From UBA3478 sp965662045 (GTDB lineage: Bacteria > Bacteroidota > Bacteroidia > Flavobacteriales > Flavobacteriaceae), in the NCBI GenBank assembly GCA_965662045.1, contig CBFIGE010000006.1, forward strand, positions 74,457 through 138,456: a DNA stretch of 64,000 nt, written 5' to 3'. The position numbers were made by a program, and so were the translations under genes. The notes under the pieces were generated by a model. The model searched no databases. It saw only the letters and a program-made list of their open reading frames with translations, and was not told the DNA's origin. Shown piece after piece: positions 18,093 through 26,774 of the stretch; position 1 is the stretch's first letter; each line of letters opens with the position of its first letter.

Positions 18093-19330
18093 ATCGACTT
18101 TGCTTGTCTCTCGGCTATTGTTTGAAATGCTTCAATAAGCTGATCGATTTCTTCCACGGTGTTAAAAACATTTGGAGAAATTCGACAGCCTTCTACCCCT
18201 CCATAATTTGAAATAGCCACCGTAAAAATGCCAAACTCTTTCATGAGTGTATCGGCTAATTCGTGAGTATTCATGTCCTTAACCCCTATGTTTGAAATGG
18301 CGCAAGACCTTTTAATATCTTCAGGAGTATTGATCACTATCATTGAATTTGGTCTCAATGCGTCTGTAAGTCTTCGTTGTAATTGCCTCAATCTATTTTC
18401 TTTTTCCGCTGGACCAATAGCGTTGAGATAATTGATAGCATCGATAATGGCTAGGTGATGTTGACAAGGTAGCGTTCCAATATGTGAAAACCTCTTGATA
18501 TCATCTTTCATATCAACACGTTCTGTAAAGAGTGGCCATACGATATCTCTGTTTTTTGGATTGACATATAATAAACCTGTTCCTAATGGAGCCGCTAACC
18601 ATTTGTGTAAACTACTTCCATAGAAATCACAGTTTAAATCGTCGATATTAAAATTAAAATGACCTATGCAATGCGCACCGTCTACCATGACATAAGCTCC
18701 TCTTTTATGAGCCATATCACAAATTTTAGCAATAGGTAAAATGTGGCCTGTGATGTTCACCATGTGACAAACCATAAGAAATTTGGTATTGGGCTTCATT
18801 GCTGATTTGTATGCATCAACTACTTCTTTGTCGTTTTTAGGATGCATAGGGACGTCTATCTCGGTAATCTCAATGCCAAATCGCTCTCGAACTTGATAGA
18901 ACATTTGTCGCATGGCCCCATAATCTTGTCTTGCAAAAACGACATGGTCTCCTTTTTTCCAAGGAAATCCTTTAGTAATGGTATTGAGAGATTCTGTTGT
19001 ATTTCTTGTGAGTACAAGATTTTTTTCTGAAGTGCCCACAGTTTTGGCTAATGCCGCCACAACTTTATCTTGATCATTGAAACGGTGGTTACGCATATAA
19101 TATGAACCCCATTTATTGATGCTTCTTTGATGCTTTTGCACAGCTTTGAGAGTGGGTTGGGGAATGATATTATAATACCCGCTTTCTAGGTTAATAAACT
19201 CTGTCGGGAGCTCGTAATCTGCTCTTATTGCATTCCATTTGTCATTAGGTCGATTTGCCCAAACCATTTTTGATTGGGATAATGCCAAACTTCCTAAGCT
19301 AAACAATTTCAAAAAGTCTCTCTTAATCAT
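18089..19330 (-). CDS. Exported class V aminotransferase-fold PLP enzyme
   Basis: A 413-residue protein of the aminotransferase class V / isopenicillin-N epimerase-like / cysteine desulfurase superfamily. The N-terminus MIKRDFLKLFSLGSLALS resembles a Tat signal with KR in place of RR, so it may be translocated folded with its cofactor. PLP-site features are TRNTTESLNTITKGF, the aspartate in VMVDGAHCIGHF, and the Schiff-base Lys in GSSLHKWLAAPLGTG. No conserved Cys loop typical of a cysteine desulfurase is seen. Substrate unknown; an amino-acid racemase/epimerase or lyase is possible. The gene has no same-strand neighbour and converges with the methyltransferase gene. Confidence 0.83.
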   Translation of the reverse strand: MIKRDFLKLFSLGSLALSQSKMVWANRPNDKWNAIRADYELPTEFINLESGYYNIIPQPTLKAVQKHQRSINKWGSYYMRNHRFNDQDKVVAALAKTVGTSEKNLVLTRNTTESLNTITKGFPWKKGDHVVFARQDYGAMRQMFYQVRERFGIEITEIDVPMHPKNDKEVVDAYKSAMKPNTKFLMVCHMVNITGHILPIAKICDMAHKRGAYVMVDGAHCIGHFNFNIDDLNCDFYGSSLHKWLAAPLGTGLLYVNPKNRDIVWPLFTERVDMKDDIKRFSHIGTLPCQHHLAIIDAINYLNAIGPAEKENRLRQLQRRLTDALRPNSMIVINTPEDIKRSCAISNIGVKDMNTHELADTLMKEFGIFTVAISNYGGVEGCRISPNVFNTVEEIDQLIEAFQTIAERQAKSI

Positions 19331-19390
19331 TATTATGTGGGTGTTAGTTGATTAGAAAGTTACAAAATACTTTGATTGACGCATTTAAAG

Positions 19391-19398
19391 TAAATTTG
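19391..19398 (+). promoter_or_regulatory. Possible Bacteroidetes -7 element for the DUF2237 operon
   Basis: TAAATTTG matches TAnnTTTG, with a TTTG at 19371-19374 about 16 bases upstream as a possible -33 element. Transcription would begin about 15 bases before the ATG at 19419. Confidence 0.5.
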
Positions 19399-19418
19399 AT
19401 AAAGGTTCAAAAGTTCAT

Positions 19419-19793
19419 ATGAAAGCTGAAAACGAAACCCTAAATGTATTAGGAACTCCATTAAAGGCATGTTGCTTTAGTCCCATTACTGGGGCATTTA
19501 GAGATGGCTATTGCAAAACTAATGCCTTTGATTTGGGAACACACACGGTTTGTGCACAGGTAACAAAAGCATTTTTACAATTCAGCTTAAAACAAGGAAA
19601 TGATCTAATTACGCCAATTCCGATGTATAATTTTCCTGGATTAAAAGATGGTGATTTTTGGTGTTTGTGTGTTAGTCGTTGGATAGAAGCACATAATGCC
19701 GGAGTTGCGCCATCTATACGTTTAGATGCCTGCCATAGCAAAACTTTAGAATACCTAGATATAACCGTATTAAACAAGTATGCCATAAAATGA
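19419..19793 (+). CDS. DUF2237 family protein
   Basis: A 124-residue cytoplasmic protein that matches DUF2237 along its whole length: LNVLGTPLKACCFSPITGAF, FRDGYC, LGTHTVCAQVT, KQGNDLITPIP, FPGLKDGDFWCLC and RWIEAHNAGVAPSIRLDA. It carries many conserved Cys residues (positions about 18, 19, 32, 44, 86, 88), suggesting a metal- or redox-related role, but the family function is not established. It overlaps the following lipoprotein gene by ATGA. A probable promoter lies just upstream, so it leads a short operon. Confidence 0.9.
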   Translation: MKAENETLNVLGTPLKACCFSPITGAFRDGYCKTNAFDLGTHTVCAQVTKAFLQFSLKQGNDLITPIPMYNFPGLKDGDFWCLCVSRWIEAHNAGVAPSIRLDACHSKTLEYLDITVLNKYAIK

Positions 19794-20542
19794 AAAAAAT
19801 ACTACTTTCCAGTGTTTTTATTCTTCTTTTTTTTGGATGTTCAGACTCATCTAAAGACGCCCAGTATATTATTGATAAATCAATAAAAGCTCATGGTTTC
19901 GATAATTTAAAGGGGAAACAAATTCACTTTCAATTCAGGGATTACACTTATGAAATTAAGCGAGGCTCTTTTGGATTTGAATACACAAGAAAACGAATCC
20001 TCACGGATAGTCTTCAAAACTCCAAGCAATTACGAGATTGTATTATAAATGGACGATTTACTCGTAAGATTGATAAAGAAACAATAGCATTAGCAGATAG
20101 TATAAGTGCAAAATACTACCGATCTGTTAACTCTGTAGCTTACTTTTTTCAATTGCCTTATGGCTTGAATGATTCTGCGGTTAAAAAAGAATACCTAGGA
20201 GTTATCAATATTGAAAATCAGCCTTACTACGCTCTAAAAGTAACCTTTAATGAAGCCGGTGGAGGTGAAGATTTTGAAGATGAATTTAGATATTACATTC
20301 ATCTGAAAACTTTTAAACTCGGTTATCTATCTTATCGTTATTTTACCGAAGGAGGAGGTGTTCGGTTTCGCAAGGCGACTGCCGAAAAATATGTCGATTC
20401 CATGCTTTTCTTAGACTACCAAAATTACAAGGCACCAATAACCAGTGATTTAGACAGCCTACCCTACTATTTTCACCTTCAAAAACTCAGTCCTTTATCT
20501 CGAATCGAAAATGAAAATATACAGGTGTTTGAATTGGAATGA
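19790..20542 (+). CDS. DUF6503-like lipoprotein
   Basis: A 250-residue predicted lipoprotein: MKKILLSSVFILLFFGCSDSS, with the lipobox Cys about residue 17. The body is beta-rich with AQYIIDKSIKAHGFDNLKGKQIHFQFRDYTY and ends with SLPYYFHLQKL. Flavobacterial proteins of this type (DUF6503) are sometimes wrongly labelled deoxyribose-phosphate aldolase; no aldolase motif is present. The fold is probably LolA/LppX-like and binds a hydrophobic ligand in the periplasm, but that is inference. It overlaps the DUF2237 gene by 4 bases. Confidence 0.7.
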   Translation: MKKILLSSVFILLFFGCSDSSKDAQYIIDKSIKAHGFDNLKGKQIHFQFRDYTYEIKRGSFGFEYTRKRILTDSLQNSKQLRDCIINGRFTRKIDKETIALADSISAKYYRSVNSVAYFFQLPYGLNDSAVKKEYLGVINIENQPYYALKVTFNEAGGGEDFEDEFRYYIHLKTFKLGYLSYRYFTEGGGVRFRKATAEKYVDSMLFLDYQNYKAPITSDLDSLPYYFHLQKLSPLSRIENENIQVFELE

Positions 20543-20558
20543 AGTTTGTTGCACATAT

Positions 20559-22127
20559 ATGGATAAACGTCAAGTAAAAATAATTGTCTTGCTGCTGGGA
20601 TTTGCTACCAGTTCTTTAGCTCAAAATGTAAAAGAGTTATTACAAAGCCCAGAAATATACAGCTTTGAAGAATTCCACTCAATTGAAGATAGTATTGAAA
20701 AGAAGGATTTTGAACTTTACAATGATGTAATTGAAATTCACGAAAAAGAAGCTTTCAAGCGAAAAGATACTCTCGAAATAATCAAAATACATTTGTGGAA
20801 TGTATGGGAATTAGATAAGCAAGCGGCCTTAAATAAATTTAATTTCGTTTTAAGTCTGAGCAATTCAAAAGTTTACATAAAGTATCATACTACCATCTTA
20901 CATAATTTAGGGGTCTACCATTATAATGAATTGAATGACCCAGTGATAGCATTAGATTATTTTATACAATCTTTAAAATTGGCGGATCAATTTAATTATT
21001 TCACCCTAATTACGGACAACCTTAACTCGATTGCAAGTATCAAAAGTGAGTGCTTACAAGAAAGACAGGCAATATTCCTTCTAAATTATTCTTTAAACTT
21101 TGCGGCGAAAAATAAAAGAAATATTGAAAATTATCCTACCACATATGCTGTCATCGTAGACAATTTAGCAAAAACTTATTTGTCAATTAATAAAATAGAC
21201 TCTGCCCGGTATTATTGTGATATTGGTTTACAATATTCAAAAACAATAAATGAGAAATACATTTTAGATAATTTCATAACGCTAAATGCTAAAATTGATT
21301 TCTATGATGGTATATTTTTAAAATCTCGAGATACTTTAGTGAAATATTTGAAATTTGGAAACGACTACGAAAAACTTGACTCTTACTTCTATTTATCTCA
21401 AATAGGAAAAATTCTCAAAGGAGAAGAAGAGGAACTAAAATATCTTTTAAAATATGACTCAATTCTAAACCTTTTAAAAAACCCTCCTCTTGAACAAACA
21501 TTTAAAGTATATAACAAACTCCTAGATTACAATAACTACTCTAATGAGGAGTTTATGAAAAAATTCATTTTCTATGACAGCTTAAGAAAACATCAACTTA
21601 GCCTTTACGAGAAAATCTCCAATGACAACTTTGATATCCCCTTCATAAAAAGAGAATTCAACTTCACAAAGAAAAAGTATACCAACATTTTTATACTAAT
21701 TCCAATATGCTTATTGGCACTTGGTTTCGTAATTATTCGTTCTAAAGGAATAAAAACGATCAAAAAGAAAAAAACATTGAATCATGATAATCAAATCATT
21801 ATTCACAAGAAGTTAATCGACTGGGAAGAACAAAAAGGTTTTTTAGAGAAAATGACTTTGAATGACTTGGCAAAGAAATTGGAAACTAATAGTTCTTATC
21901 TGTCTTTATATTTTAAAAATAGAAACACAACTTATAAGAATTATATATATTCCGTGAGATGTAACTGGTTAATATTATTAGTCAAAGAAGATCCTTCATT
22001 ATTGAAGAAAAAATCTACTATTCAATTGGCAGAAATGACAGGCTTCAATTCAATTGATGCATTTAACAACGCCTTCAAAACATGTACTGGAAAGACGTTT
22101 AGACAAAATTTTATTTCCAAACTTTAA
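20559..22127 (+). CDS. Membrane-anchored TPR / AraC-type transcriptional regulator
   Basis: A 522-residue protein with a signal peptide (MDKRQVKIIVLLLGFATSSLAQ), a long helical region with TPR-like repeats (about 60-370), a transmembrane segment (YTNIFILIPICLLALGFVIIR, about 381-401) and a C-terminal AraC-type double helix-turn-helix (NDLAKKLETNSSYLSLYFK ... IQLAEMTGFNSIDAFNNAFK ... TCTGKTFRQNF). This outside-sensor/inside-DNA-binder layout is common in Flavobacteria. The start at 20559 gives a clean signal peptide; the frame is open to 20511 but that overlaps the lipoprotein gene. Target genes unknown; the neighbouring DUF2237/lipoprotein pair is a candidate. Confidence 0.8.
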   Translation: MDKRQVKIIVLLLGFATSSLAQNVKELLQSPEIYSFEEFHSIEDSIEKKDFELYNDVIEIHEKEAFKRKDTLEIIKIHLWNVWELDKQAALNKFNFVLSLSNSKVYIKYHTTILHNLGVYHYNELNDPVIALDYFIQSLKLADQFNYFTLITDNLNSIASIKSECLQERQAIFLLNYSLNFAAKNKRNIENYPTTYAVIVDNLAKTYLSINKIDSARYYCDIGLQYSKTINEKYILDNFITLNAKIDFYDGIFLKSRDTLVKYLKFGNDYEKLDSYFYLSQIGKILKGEEEELKYLLKYDSILNLLKNPPLEQTFKVYNKLLDYNNYSNEEFMKKFIFYDSLRKHQLSLYEKISNDNFDIPFIKREFNFTKKKYTNIFILIPICLLALGFVIIRSKGIKTIKKKKTLNHDNQIIIHKKLIDWEEQKGFLEKMTLNDLAKKLETNSSYLSLYFKNRNTTYKNYIYSVRCNWLILLVKEDPSLLKKKSTIQLAEMTGFNSIDAFNNAFKTCTGKTFRQNFISKL

Positions 22128-22133
22128 TCTATG

Positions 22134-22141
22134 TATTTTTG
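22134..22141 (+). promoter_or_regulatory. Possible -7 element for marC-like gene
   Basis: TATTTTTG fits TAnnTTTG and lies between the regulator stop and the start at 22162, giving a leader of about 16 bases. No clear -33 TTG. Confidence 0.45.
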
Positions 22142-22161
22142 CATGAAATTTGAAATAGCTC

Positions 22162-22734
22162 ATGCGATTTGATGGTAAAGAAATATTGACAGCAACAATG
22201 GTTCTATTTGCTGTGATTGATATACTTGGTAGTATTCCTATTATTATTAGTTTGAGGCAAAAAGTTGGCCATATCCAATCTGAAAAAGCTTCTATGGTGG
22301 CTCTTGTCATAATGATTGCTTTTTTGTTCGTCGGAGAAACAATTTTGAAGCTAATTGGTATTGATGTAAACTCTTTCGCCGTTGCAGGTTCCTTTGTCAT
22401 TTTCTTTTTGGCTATCGAAATGGTTTTGGGAGTATCTCTTTATAAGGATGAAGAACCTGAAAGTGCTTCTGTTGTGCCAATTGCATTTCCACTAATTGCT
22501 GGAGCTGGAACGCTAACTTCAATTTTATCTTTACGCGCAGAATACCATGTTGAAAACATCATCATTGCTATAATAATCAATATCGTTTTTGTTTTTGCAG
22601 TTCTGAAATCTTCTGTCAAAATTGAAAGGATGCTTGGAACCGCTGGGCTAAATGTTATTAGAAAGGTGTTTGGAGTCATCCTTATGGCTATTGCAGTTAA
22701 ACTTTTTGCTGCCAACATTAATCAACTCTTTTAA
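22162..22734 (+). CDS. MarC family inner-membrane protein
   Basis: A 190-residue protein with about six transmembrane segments. MarC/NAAT hallmarks are FAVIDILGSIPIIISL in the first helix, FVGETILKLIGIDVNSFAVAG, then VPIAFPLIAGAGTLTSIL, and a closing helix VIRKVFGVILMAIAVKLF. MarC proteins were once linked to multiple antibiotic resistance, but that was withdrawn; some members are thought to move amino acids or other small molecules. The transported substrate is unknown. It is followed 10 bases later by a two-helix membrane protein, probably co-transcribed. Confidence 0.9.
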   Translation: MRFDGKEILTATMVLFAVIDILGSIPIIISLRQKVGHIQSEKASMVALVIMIAFLFVGETILKLIGIDVNSFAVAGSFVIFFLAIEMVLGVSLYKDEEPESASVVPIAFPLIAGAGTLTSILSLRAEYHVENIIIAIIINIVFVFAVLKSSVKIERMLGTAGLNVIRKVFGVILMAIAVKLFAANINQLF

Positions 22735-22744
22735 ACTGATTTTT

Positions 22745-22948
22745 ATGTCAAAAACTTTTGCGTATATCATCATCCTAATCGCAACTATTCTCATTGTAAT
22801 AAATGGGTTTAAACTTGATTTCGAACAGCTTTTCGAAGGAGACAGCTTAATTGGGCTTATTGGAGTGACAGCCTCCTTGTGCACCATTATAATAATGCTA
22901 ATCTTTCTAACCTCTAAAAAAATCGAGGATAAAGTTTCTGGAAAATAA
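22745..22948 (+). CDS. Small two-helix membrane protein
   Basis: A 67-residue protein starting MSKTFAYIIILIATILIV with two hydrophobic helices (about 5-22 and 37-57) separated by an acidic loop (DFEQLFEGDS) and a charged tail. The frame is open upstream inside marC, but the ATG at 22745 directly after it is the sensible start. No family recognised. Its placement after marC suggests a small accessory subunit or an independent membrane protein. It converges with the S41 protease gene, 2 bases apart. Confidence 0.65.
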   Translation: MSKTFAYIIILIATILIVINGFKLDFEQLFEGDSLIGLIGVTASLCTIIIMLIFLTSKKIEDKVSGK

Positions 22949-22950
22949 GC

Positions 22951-24528
22951 TTACTGACTATTTTCAATTTCAAGGACTTTCTCAAGCATTGGGTCTAAGG
23001 TTCCTCTAAGTTGAGCAGCTATATTCGAATCAAAAAGTTGATCAGCCATGTTAGCTTTCATCAGGGTATTAATGGTACGACCGTATTGTTTTTGATTTAA
23101 TACAAATCCATAAGATTTTAAGTCATCAATGAAAGACTTGATTTCATCATCTGTGAAGTTGAAGTCATTTAAGAATTCTTGCTTTGTGAAATTGTAATAT
23201 CGCTTTCGATTGCGCTCTAAGTAATTAAAAACAAAGTTAGATATATAGGTTTCTTCATCTAACATTTTCAAGGTTTCAAGTGTTGTGTTTTCTACAGCCA
23301 CAAAAACATCTGGGATAATCCCTCCTCCACCATAAACAACCTTACCTTTAGGTGTTAAAAATCGAAGAGAATCGTTGACTTCTATATTGTCTGCTGAATC
23401 CATTTCTCCTGAATCATAACGGTCATAAATCTGCATATAATAGTCTTCCTTACCTTTTTGATAGGGTCGTTGAATTGACCTCCCCGTCGGTGTGTAATAG
23501 CGCGATATGGTCAAACGAACAGCTGAACCGTCACCCAGTTCCATCTCTCTTTGAACAAGACCTTTTCCGAATGAACGCCTTCCGACTATGGTGCCTAAAT
23601 CGTTGTCCTGAAGAGCCCCTGCTATAATCTCAGAAGCCGAAGCAGAACTCTCATTGATTAAAACATAAACAGGTTGGTTTTCAAATACGCCTAAACTTGA
23701 GGCAAAACTTTTTTCTATTCGACCAGTCTTGTCTTTAGTGTACACAATCATTTGATTGGCCTCTAAAAACTCATCTGCAATTTGCTCAGCAATTCCGATA
23801 TAACCACCGGGATTCCCTCTTAAATCAAATACGAGCTTTTCTGCTCCTCTACTGATCAATGATTCAAGTGCTAATTTAAATTCAGTGTAACTACTTTCAG
23901 CAAATCGATTAAGCTGAATATAACCCATGTTATCACTGAGCATATATTTTGCATTTACTGAAACAATAGGGACGTCTCCTCTGTTAATCGTGACTTGTAA
24001 AGCACTATCAACCGCTTTTCTATAAATTTCTAACTCAACCTGACTGTTTTTTTCTCCCTTAAGTCTTGTAACAATCTCGCCTGAAGCAATTTCTTTATTG
24101 TATAAGGTGTCTTTGTCTGCAATCATGATTTTGTCTCCTGGGAGTAGTCCGGCTATTTCACTTGGACCTCCCTTAATCACCTTAACCACTGTTGCGGTAT
24201 CTTGTTTCATTCGAAAAGTGACCCCAATTCCAACAAAATCACCGCGCATTTGCTCTTCAACTTCGGTCATCTCACTTTTTGGAATATAAACAGAATGTGG
24301 ATCCAGTTCTGAGAGTATTGAATTAACTGTTTTGTCAACTATTTCTTCAGTGTTTACGGTATCTACATATTCATTATTGATAAAATCTATAAGCCTATTT
24401 AGTTTTTCTTTAGTGGGGTTTGACGCGTAAAAAGTATTTCCTGAATTAGCTAAAAACCATCCTGCCCCAAAGAATAAGGCTGCGAAAAAAGAAAAAGCAA
24501 TAAGTCGTAATATAAATTTTAGCATCAA
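22951..24528 (-). CDS. S41 family C-terminal processing peptidase
   Basis: A 525-residue protease with an N-terminal membrane anchor/signal (about 5-25), an N-terminal helical domain (LNRLIDFINNEYVDTV ... LSELDPHSVYIP), a PDZ domain (about 90-165; GIGVTFRMKQD, GPSEIAGLLPGDKI) and the S41 core. The catalytic pair is Ser in NESSASASEI and Lys in RRSFGKGLVQ; the substrate-lining segment DLRGNPGGY is present. It cleaves C-terminal tails of periplasmic or membrane proteins. Its first 4 bases overlap the end of the dCMP deaminase gene, so it is co-transcribed with it; this gene order recurs in Flavobacteria as far as I recall. Confidence 0.92.
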   Translation of the reverse strand: MMLKFILRLIAFSFFAALFFGAGWFLANSGNTFYASNPTKEKLNRLIDFINNEYVDTVNTEEIVDKTVNSILSELDPHSVYIPKSEMTEVEEQMRGDFVGIGVTFRMKQDTATVVKVIKGGPSEIAGLLPGDKIMIADKDTLYNKEIASGEIVTRLKGEKNSQVELEIYRKAVDSALQVTINRGDVPIVSVNAKYMLSDNMGYIQLNRFAESSYTEFKLALESLISRGAEKLVFDLRGNPGGYIGIAEQIADEFLEANQMIVYTKDKTGRIEKSFASSLGVFENQPVYVLINESSASASEIIAGALQDNDLGTIVGRRSFGKGLVQREMELGDGSAVRLTISRYYTPTGRSIQRPYQKGKEDYYMQIYDRYDSGEMDSADNIEVNDSLRFLTPKGKVVYGGGGIIPDVFVAVENTTLETLKMLDEETYISNFVFNYLERNRKRYYNFTKQEFLNDFNFTDDEIKSFIDDLKSYGFVLNQKQYGRTINTLMKANMADQLFDSNIAAQLRGTLDPMLEKVLEIENSQ

Positions 24529-24962
24529 TCCAAAATAAGGTGTTCAATTGTCACTCCTGCGCGTTTCAAAAATTCTAAACCAGAAATGTCTTTATAGGCA
24601 TTTAAATATACAACGCGTTTTATACCCGCTTGGTGTATGAGCTTACTGCATTCTTTACAGGGAGAAAGTGTTATATACAGAGTGGCACCTTCACATGACT
24701 GAGTAGACCCCGCAACTTTGAGAATAGCATTAGCTTCGGCGTGAAGAACATACCATTTGGTATAACCCTCTTCATCTTCGCAATAATTCTCAAATCCTGT
24801 TGGTGTACCATTATAACCGTCAGATATGATCATACGCTCTTTGACAATTAAGGCCCCAACTTGTTTACGCTTGCAGTGAGAGAGCGTACTCCACTGCTCA
24901 GCCATTTTCATATAGGCCTTGTCGTATCTAAGTTGTTTTAAATTTTCAGGGCTCTCTTTCAT
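24525..24962 (-). CDS. dCMP deaminase (cytidine/deoxycytidylate deaminase, ComEB type)
   Basis: A 145-residue zinc enzyme converting dCMP to dUMP for dTTP synthesis. Zinc and catalytic residues are His74 and Glu76 in LHAEANAI, and Cys102 and Cys105 in SPCKEC. IISDGYNGTPTGFENYCED is the dCMP-type substrate loop. The frame is open to 25043, but the Met at 24962 overlaps the stop of the preceding gene as ATGA and gives the usual length; the longer form would run through the HupE-like gene. It lies in a four-gene minus-strand run from 26280 to 22951. Confidence 0.93.
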   Translation of the reverse strand: MKESPENLKQLRYDKAYMKMAEQWSTLSHCKRKQVGALIVKERMIISDGYNGTPTGFENYCEDEEGYTKWYVLHAEANAILKVAGSTQSCEGATLYITLSPCKECSKLIHQAGIKRVVYLNAYKDISGLEFLKRAGVTIEHLILD

Positions 24963-25543
24963 AGAGGAAAGGTTTCTACAAGCATAGGAATACAGATCAG
25001 TATCACTAAGACAGACATTGCGAGAATAACTTTTTTGCTCCAATTTGGGATTGTTTTAAAGAGTAATCCAGTAAATAAAAGAACGACCGTCAAAACAAGT
25101 AGCTGTGCAATTTCAATTCCTCCTGTAAAGCCAAGTAATGACATTAATTTATCAGGCTCACTATCCATCAGCATTTTAAAATAATTTGAAAATCCAAAAC
25201 CGTGAATAAGCCCAAAGACTAAAGTGGCTAGAAGGTGTGACCTAAACGGAAACCGTATAGCCTTTGATTGTTCGATTAAAATATTGAATACTGCCGTGAT
25301 TGCTATGGTAACAGGGATTAAAAATTCAATAATTGAAGAATCTATTTCAATTACTTTATAAACGCTCAATGCCAATGAAGTACAATGCGCCAATGTAAAG
25401 GCCGTTGCTAACCACACTACTTTTGTGAATTCTTTTAATTGGAAGGGTAGGGCTAATGCCGCTAAAAAGAGTACATGGTCGTAGGCTTGGGGGTCTAAAA
25501 CATGTGTTAAGCCCAATTCGAAATAAAATAAAATCTGTTCCAT
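24959..25543 (-). CDS. HupE/UreJ-like membrane protein
   Basis: A 194-residue protein with about six transmembrane helices. Family motifs are GLTHVLDPQAYDHVLFL with the conserved HxxDxxxF-type pattern, FTLAHCTSLALS, and FGLIHGFGFSNYF, all with histidines that bind metal in nickel/cobalt-permease-like members. No urease or hydrogenase genes are in the window, so a nickel role is not supported by context. It starts on the last base of the stop codon of the DnaJ gene (TAATG) and overlaps the deaminase gene by ATGA. Confidence 0.88.
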   Translation of the reverse strand: MEQILFYFELGLTHVLDPQAYDHVLFLAALALPFQLKEFTKVVWLATAFTLAHCTSLALSVYKVIEIDSSIIEFLIPVTIAITAVFNILIEQSKAIRFPFRSHLLATLVFGLIHGFGFSNYFKMLMDSEPDKLMSLLGFTGGIEIAQLLVLTVVLLFTGLLFKTIPNWSKKVILAMSVLVILICIPMLVETFPL

Positions 25544-26280
25544 TAGTTGTTATTTCTTTCTTTTTGTATGATTTCGTATGCTTCTTGAATTTCTTTAAAC
25601 TTCTCTTCAGCACCTATTTTCAAAGCCTCATCGTTGGTAATTACCTTATCTGGATGATAACGCTTTACTAATTTTCGGTATGCGTTTTTGACCTCGGCAT
25701 CCGTTGCATCTTTTGAAACATTCAAAATACTATAAGCTGCTGCAGAACTCTGTTTATAAGTGTCTTGTACATTTTGTTGACTCAAATTGAAAAGACGTGC
25801 AATCTGAGATAACTTTTGGAATTCTGAATCAGAAATAGTTCCATCAGCCTTTGCTACTCGTTGCAAAAACAAAAATATTTGCTCTCGAGTTTGCATTGGA
25901 CTACGCATGGCAATACGCCTGCATATCTCTTCTAAAGAAGTGTTTTTTTGATCAAAATCTGTTTTGTACTGACGAAAAATCTGCTGCGCCCGCTCTTCAC
26001 CATACATTTGATTGAAAGCGTTTCTCACAGTTCTGAGTTCCACTTCTTCTACTGCGCCATCTGCTTTGATGATAATAGAAGCTAAAGCCAATAAGTTGAG
26101 CTGAAAATCATTATCGGGTTGATAAACGGATTGAAATGGTCCATTGAATGCTCCTCTGCTGGCATAAACTCTTGTCCCCTGAAACATTCGGCCAATGAAA
26201 TAGCCAATCAGTGCTCCCGGCAATCGCATTACCATGAAACCGAGTATAGAAAACAATAATGGGGCGAGTGATTTTAACAT
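25543..26280 (-). CDS. TerB-like / J-domain co-chaperone (DjlA-like)
   Basis: A 245-residue membrane-anchored protein. It has an N-terminal glycine-containing hydrophobic segment (about 5-32), a TerB-like helical domain (about 55-165; LASIIIKADGAVEEVELR and RVAKADGTISDSEFQKL) and a C-terminal J domain (about 180-240; AYSILNVSKDATDAEVKNAY with the HPD motif in KRYHPDKV). It should stimulate the ATPase of DnaK at the membrane, as DjlA does in enterobacteria. First gene of the minus-strand run, with a -7 element 21 bases upstream. Confidence 0.9.
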   Translation of the reverse strand: MLKSLAPLLFSILGFMVMRLPGALIGYFIGRMFQGTRVYASRGAFNGPFQSVYQPDNDFQLNLLALASIIIKADGAVEEVELRTVRNAFNQMYGEERAQQIFRQYKTDFDQKNTSLEEICRRIAMRSPMQTREQIFLFLQRVAKADGTISDSEFQKLSQIARLFNLSQQNVQDTYKQSSAAAYSILNVSKDATDAEVKNAYRKLVKRYHPDKVITNDEALKIGAEEKFKEIQEAYEIIQKERNNN

Positions 26281-26300
26281 TTTTATTTTAAAATGATTTA

Positions 26301-26308
26301 CAAAGATA
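26301..26308 (-). promoter_or_regulatory. -7 element for the DnaJ-like operon
   Basis: CAAAGATA on the plus strand reads TATCTTTG on the minus strand, a full match to TAnnTTTG, 21 bases before the ATG at 26280. It faces an identical TATCTTTG on the other strand at 26326-26333. Confidence 0.55.
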
Positions 26309-26325
26309 CACTTTTGAAAAACCCA

Positions 26326-26333
26326 TATCTTTG
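26326..26333 (+). promoter_or_regulatory. -7 element for the bacilliredoxin gene
   Basis: TATCTTTG matches TAnnTTTG and ends 9 bases before the ATG at 26343, implying a very short leader. This argues against starting the gene at the upstream in-frame TTG (26331), which lies within the element. Confidence 0.55.
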
Positions 26334-26342
26334 TCGACTAAA

Positions 26343-26765
26343 ATGTATATTATGTATCCGGAAGATCTAGTTACACCCATGCGACAAGACTTGACCATGG
26401 CTGGTTTTAATGAATTGTTTACTGCAGATGAAGTAGAACAGGCACTTGCTAAAGAGGGTACAACGCTTGTGGTTGTAAACTCAGTATGTGGATGTGCAGC
26501 AGCGAATGCAAGACCTGCAGCCAAAATTAGTTTGAAAAACGAAAAGAATCCTGATCAGCTTATCACCGTATTTGCGGGAGTTGATTTTGAAGCCGTAAAT
26601 AAGGCACGAGAAATGATGGTTCCTTTTCCTCCTTCTTCACCCTCAATGGCTTTGTTTAAAGATGGTGAATTGGTGCACATGATTGAACGACATCACATTG
26701 AAGGTAGACCTGCAGAAATGATTGCTGATAATCTAGTTTCGGCTTACGACGAATTTTGCTCGTAA
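26343..26765 (+). CDS. BrxA/BrxB family bacilliredoxin (YphP/YqiW type)
   Basis: A 140-residue thioredoxin-fold protein. The CxC redox motif is NSVCGCAAANARPA (Cys49, Cys51), followed by VTVFAGVDFEAV, FPPSSPSMALFKDGELVHMIERHHIEGR and a terminal FCS, which matches Bacillus YphP over its full length. In Firmicutes it removes bacillithiol from protein thiols. Bacteroidetes with these proteins often make bacillithiol, but no bsh genes are in the window. A Met at 26352 is an alternative start. A hairpin terminator follows at once, so it is monocistronic. The name has nothing to do with BREX phage defence. Confidence 0.92.
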   Translation: MYIMYPEDLVTPMRQDLTMAGFNELFTADEVEQALAKEGTTLVVVNSVCGCAAANARPAAKISLKNEKNPDQLITVFAGVDFEAVNKAREMMVPFPPSSPSMALFKDGELVHMIERHHIEGRPAEMIADNLVSAYDEFCS

Positions 26766-26774
26766 TTAATAAAT

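Noticed and set aside
24959..25543. HupE-like gene taken as evidence of a urease or hydrogenase locus
   Set aside because: No structural or accessory genes of either enzyme occur in the window.
26343..26765. BrxA/BrxB name read as part of a BREX phage-defence system
   Set aside because: The protein is a bacilliredoxin with a CGC motif; no PglX, PglZ or BrxC-like gene is near.
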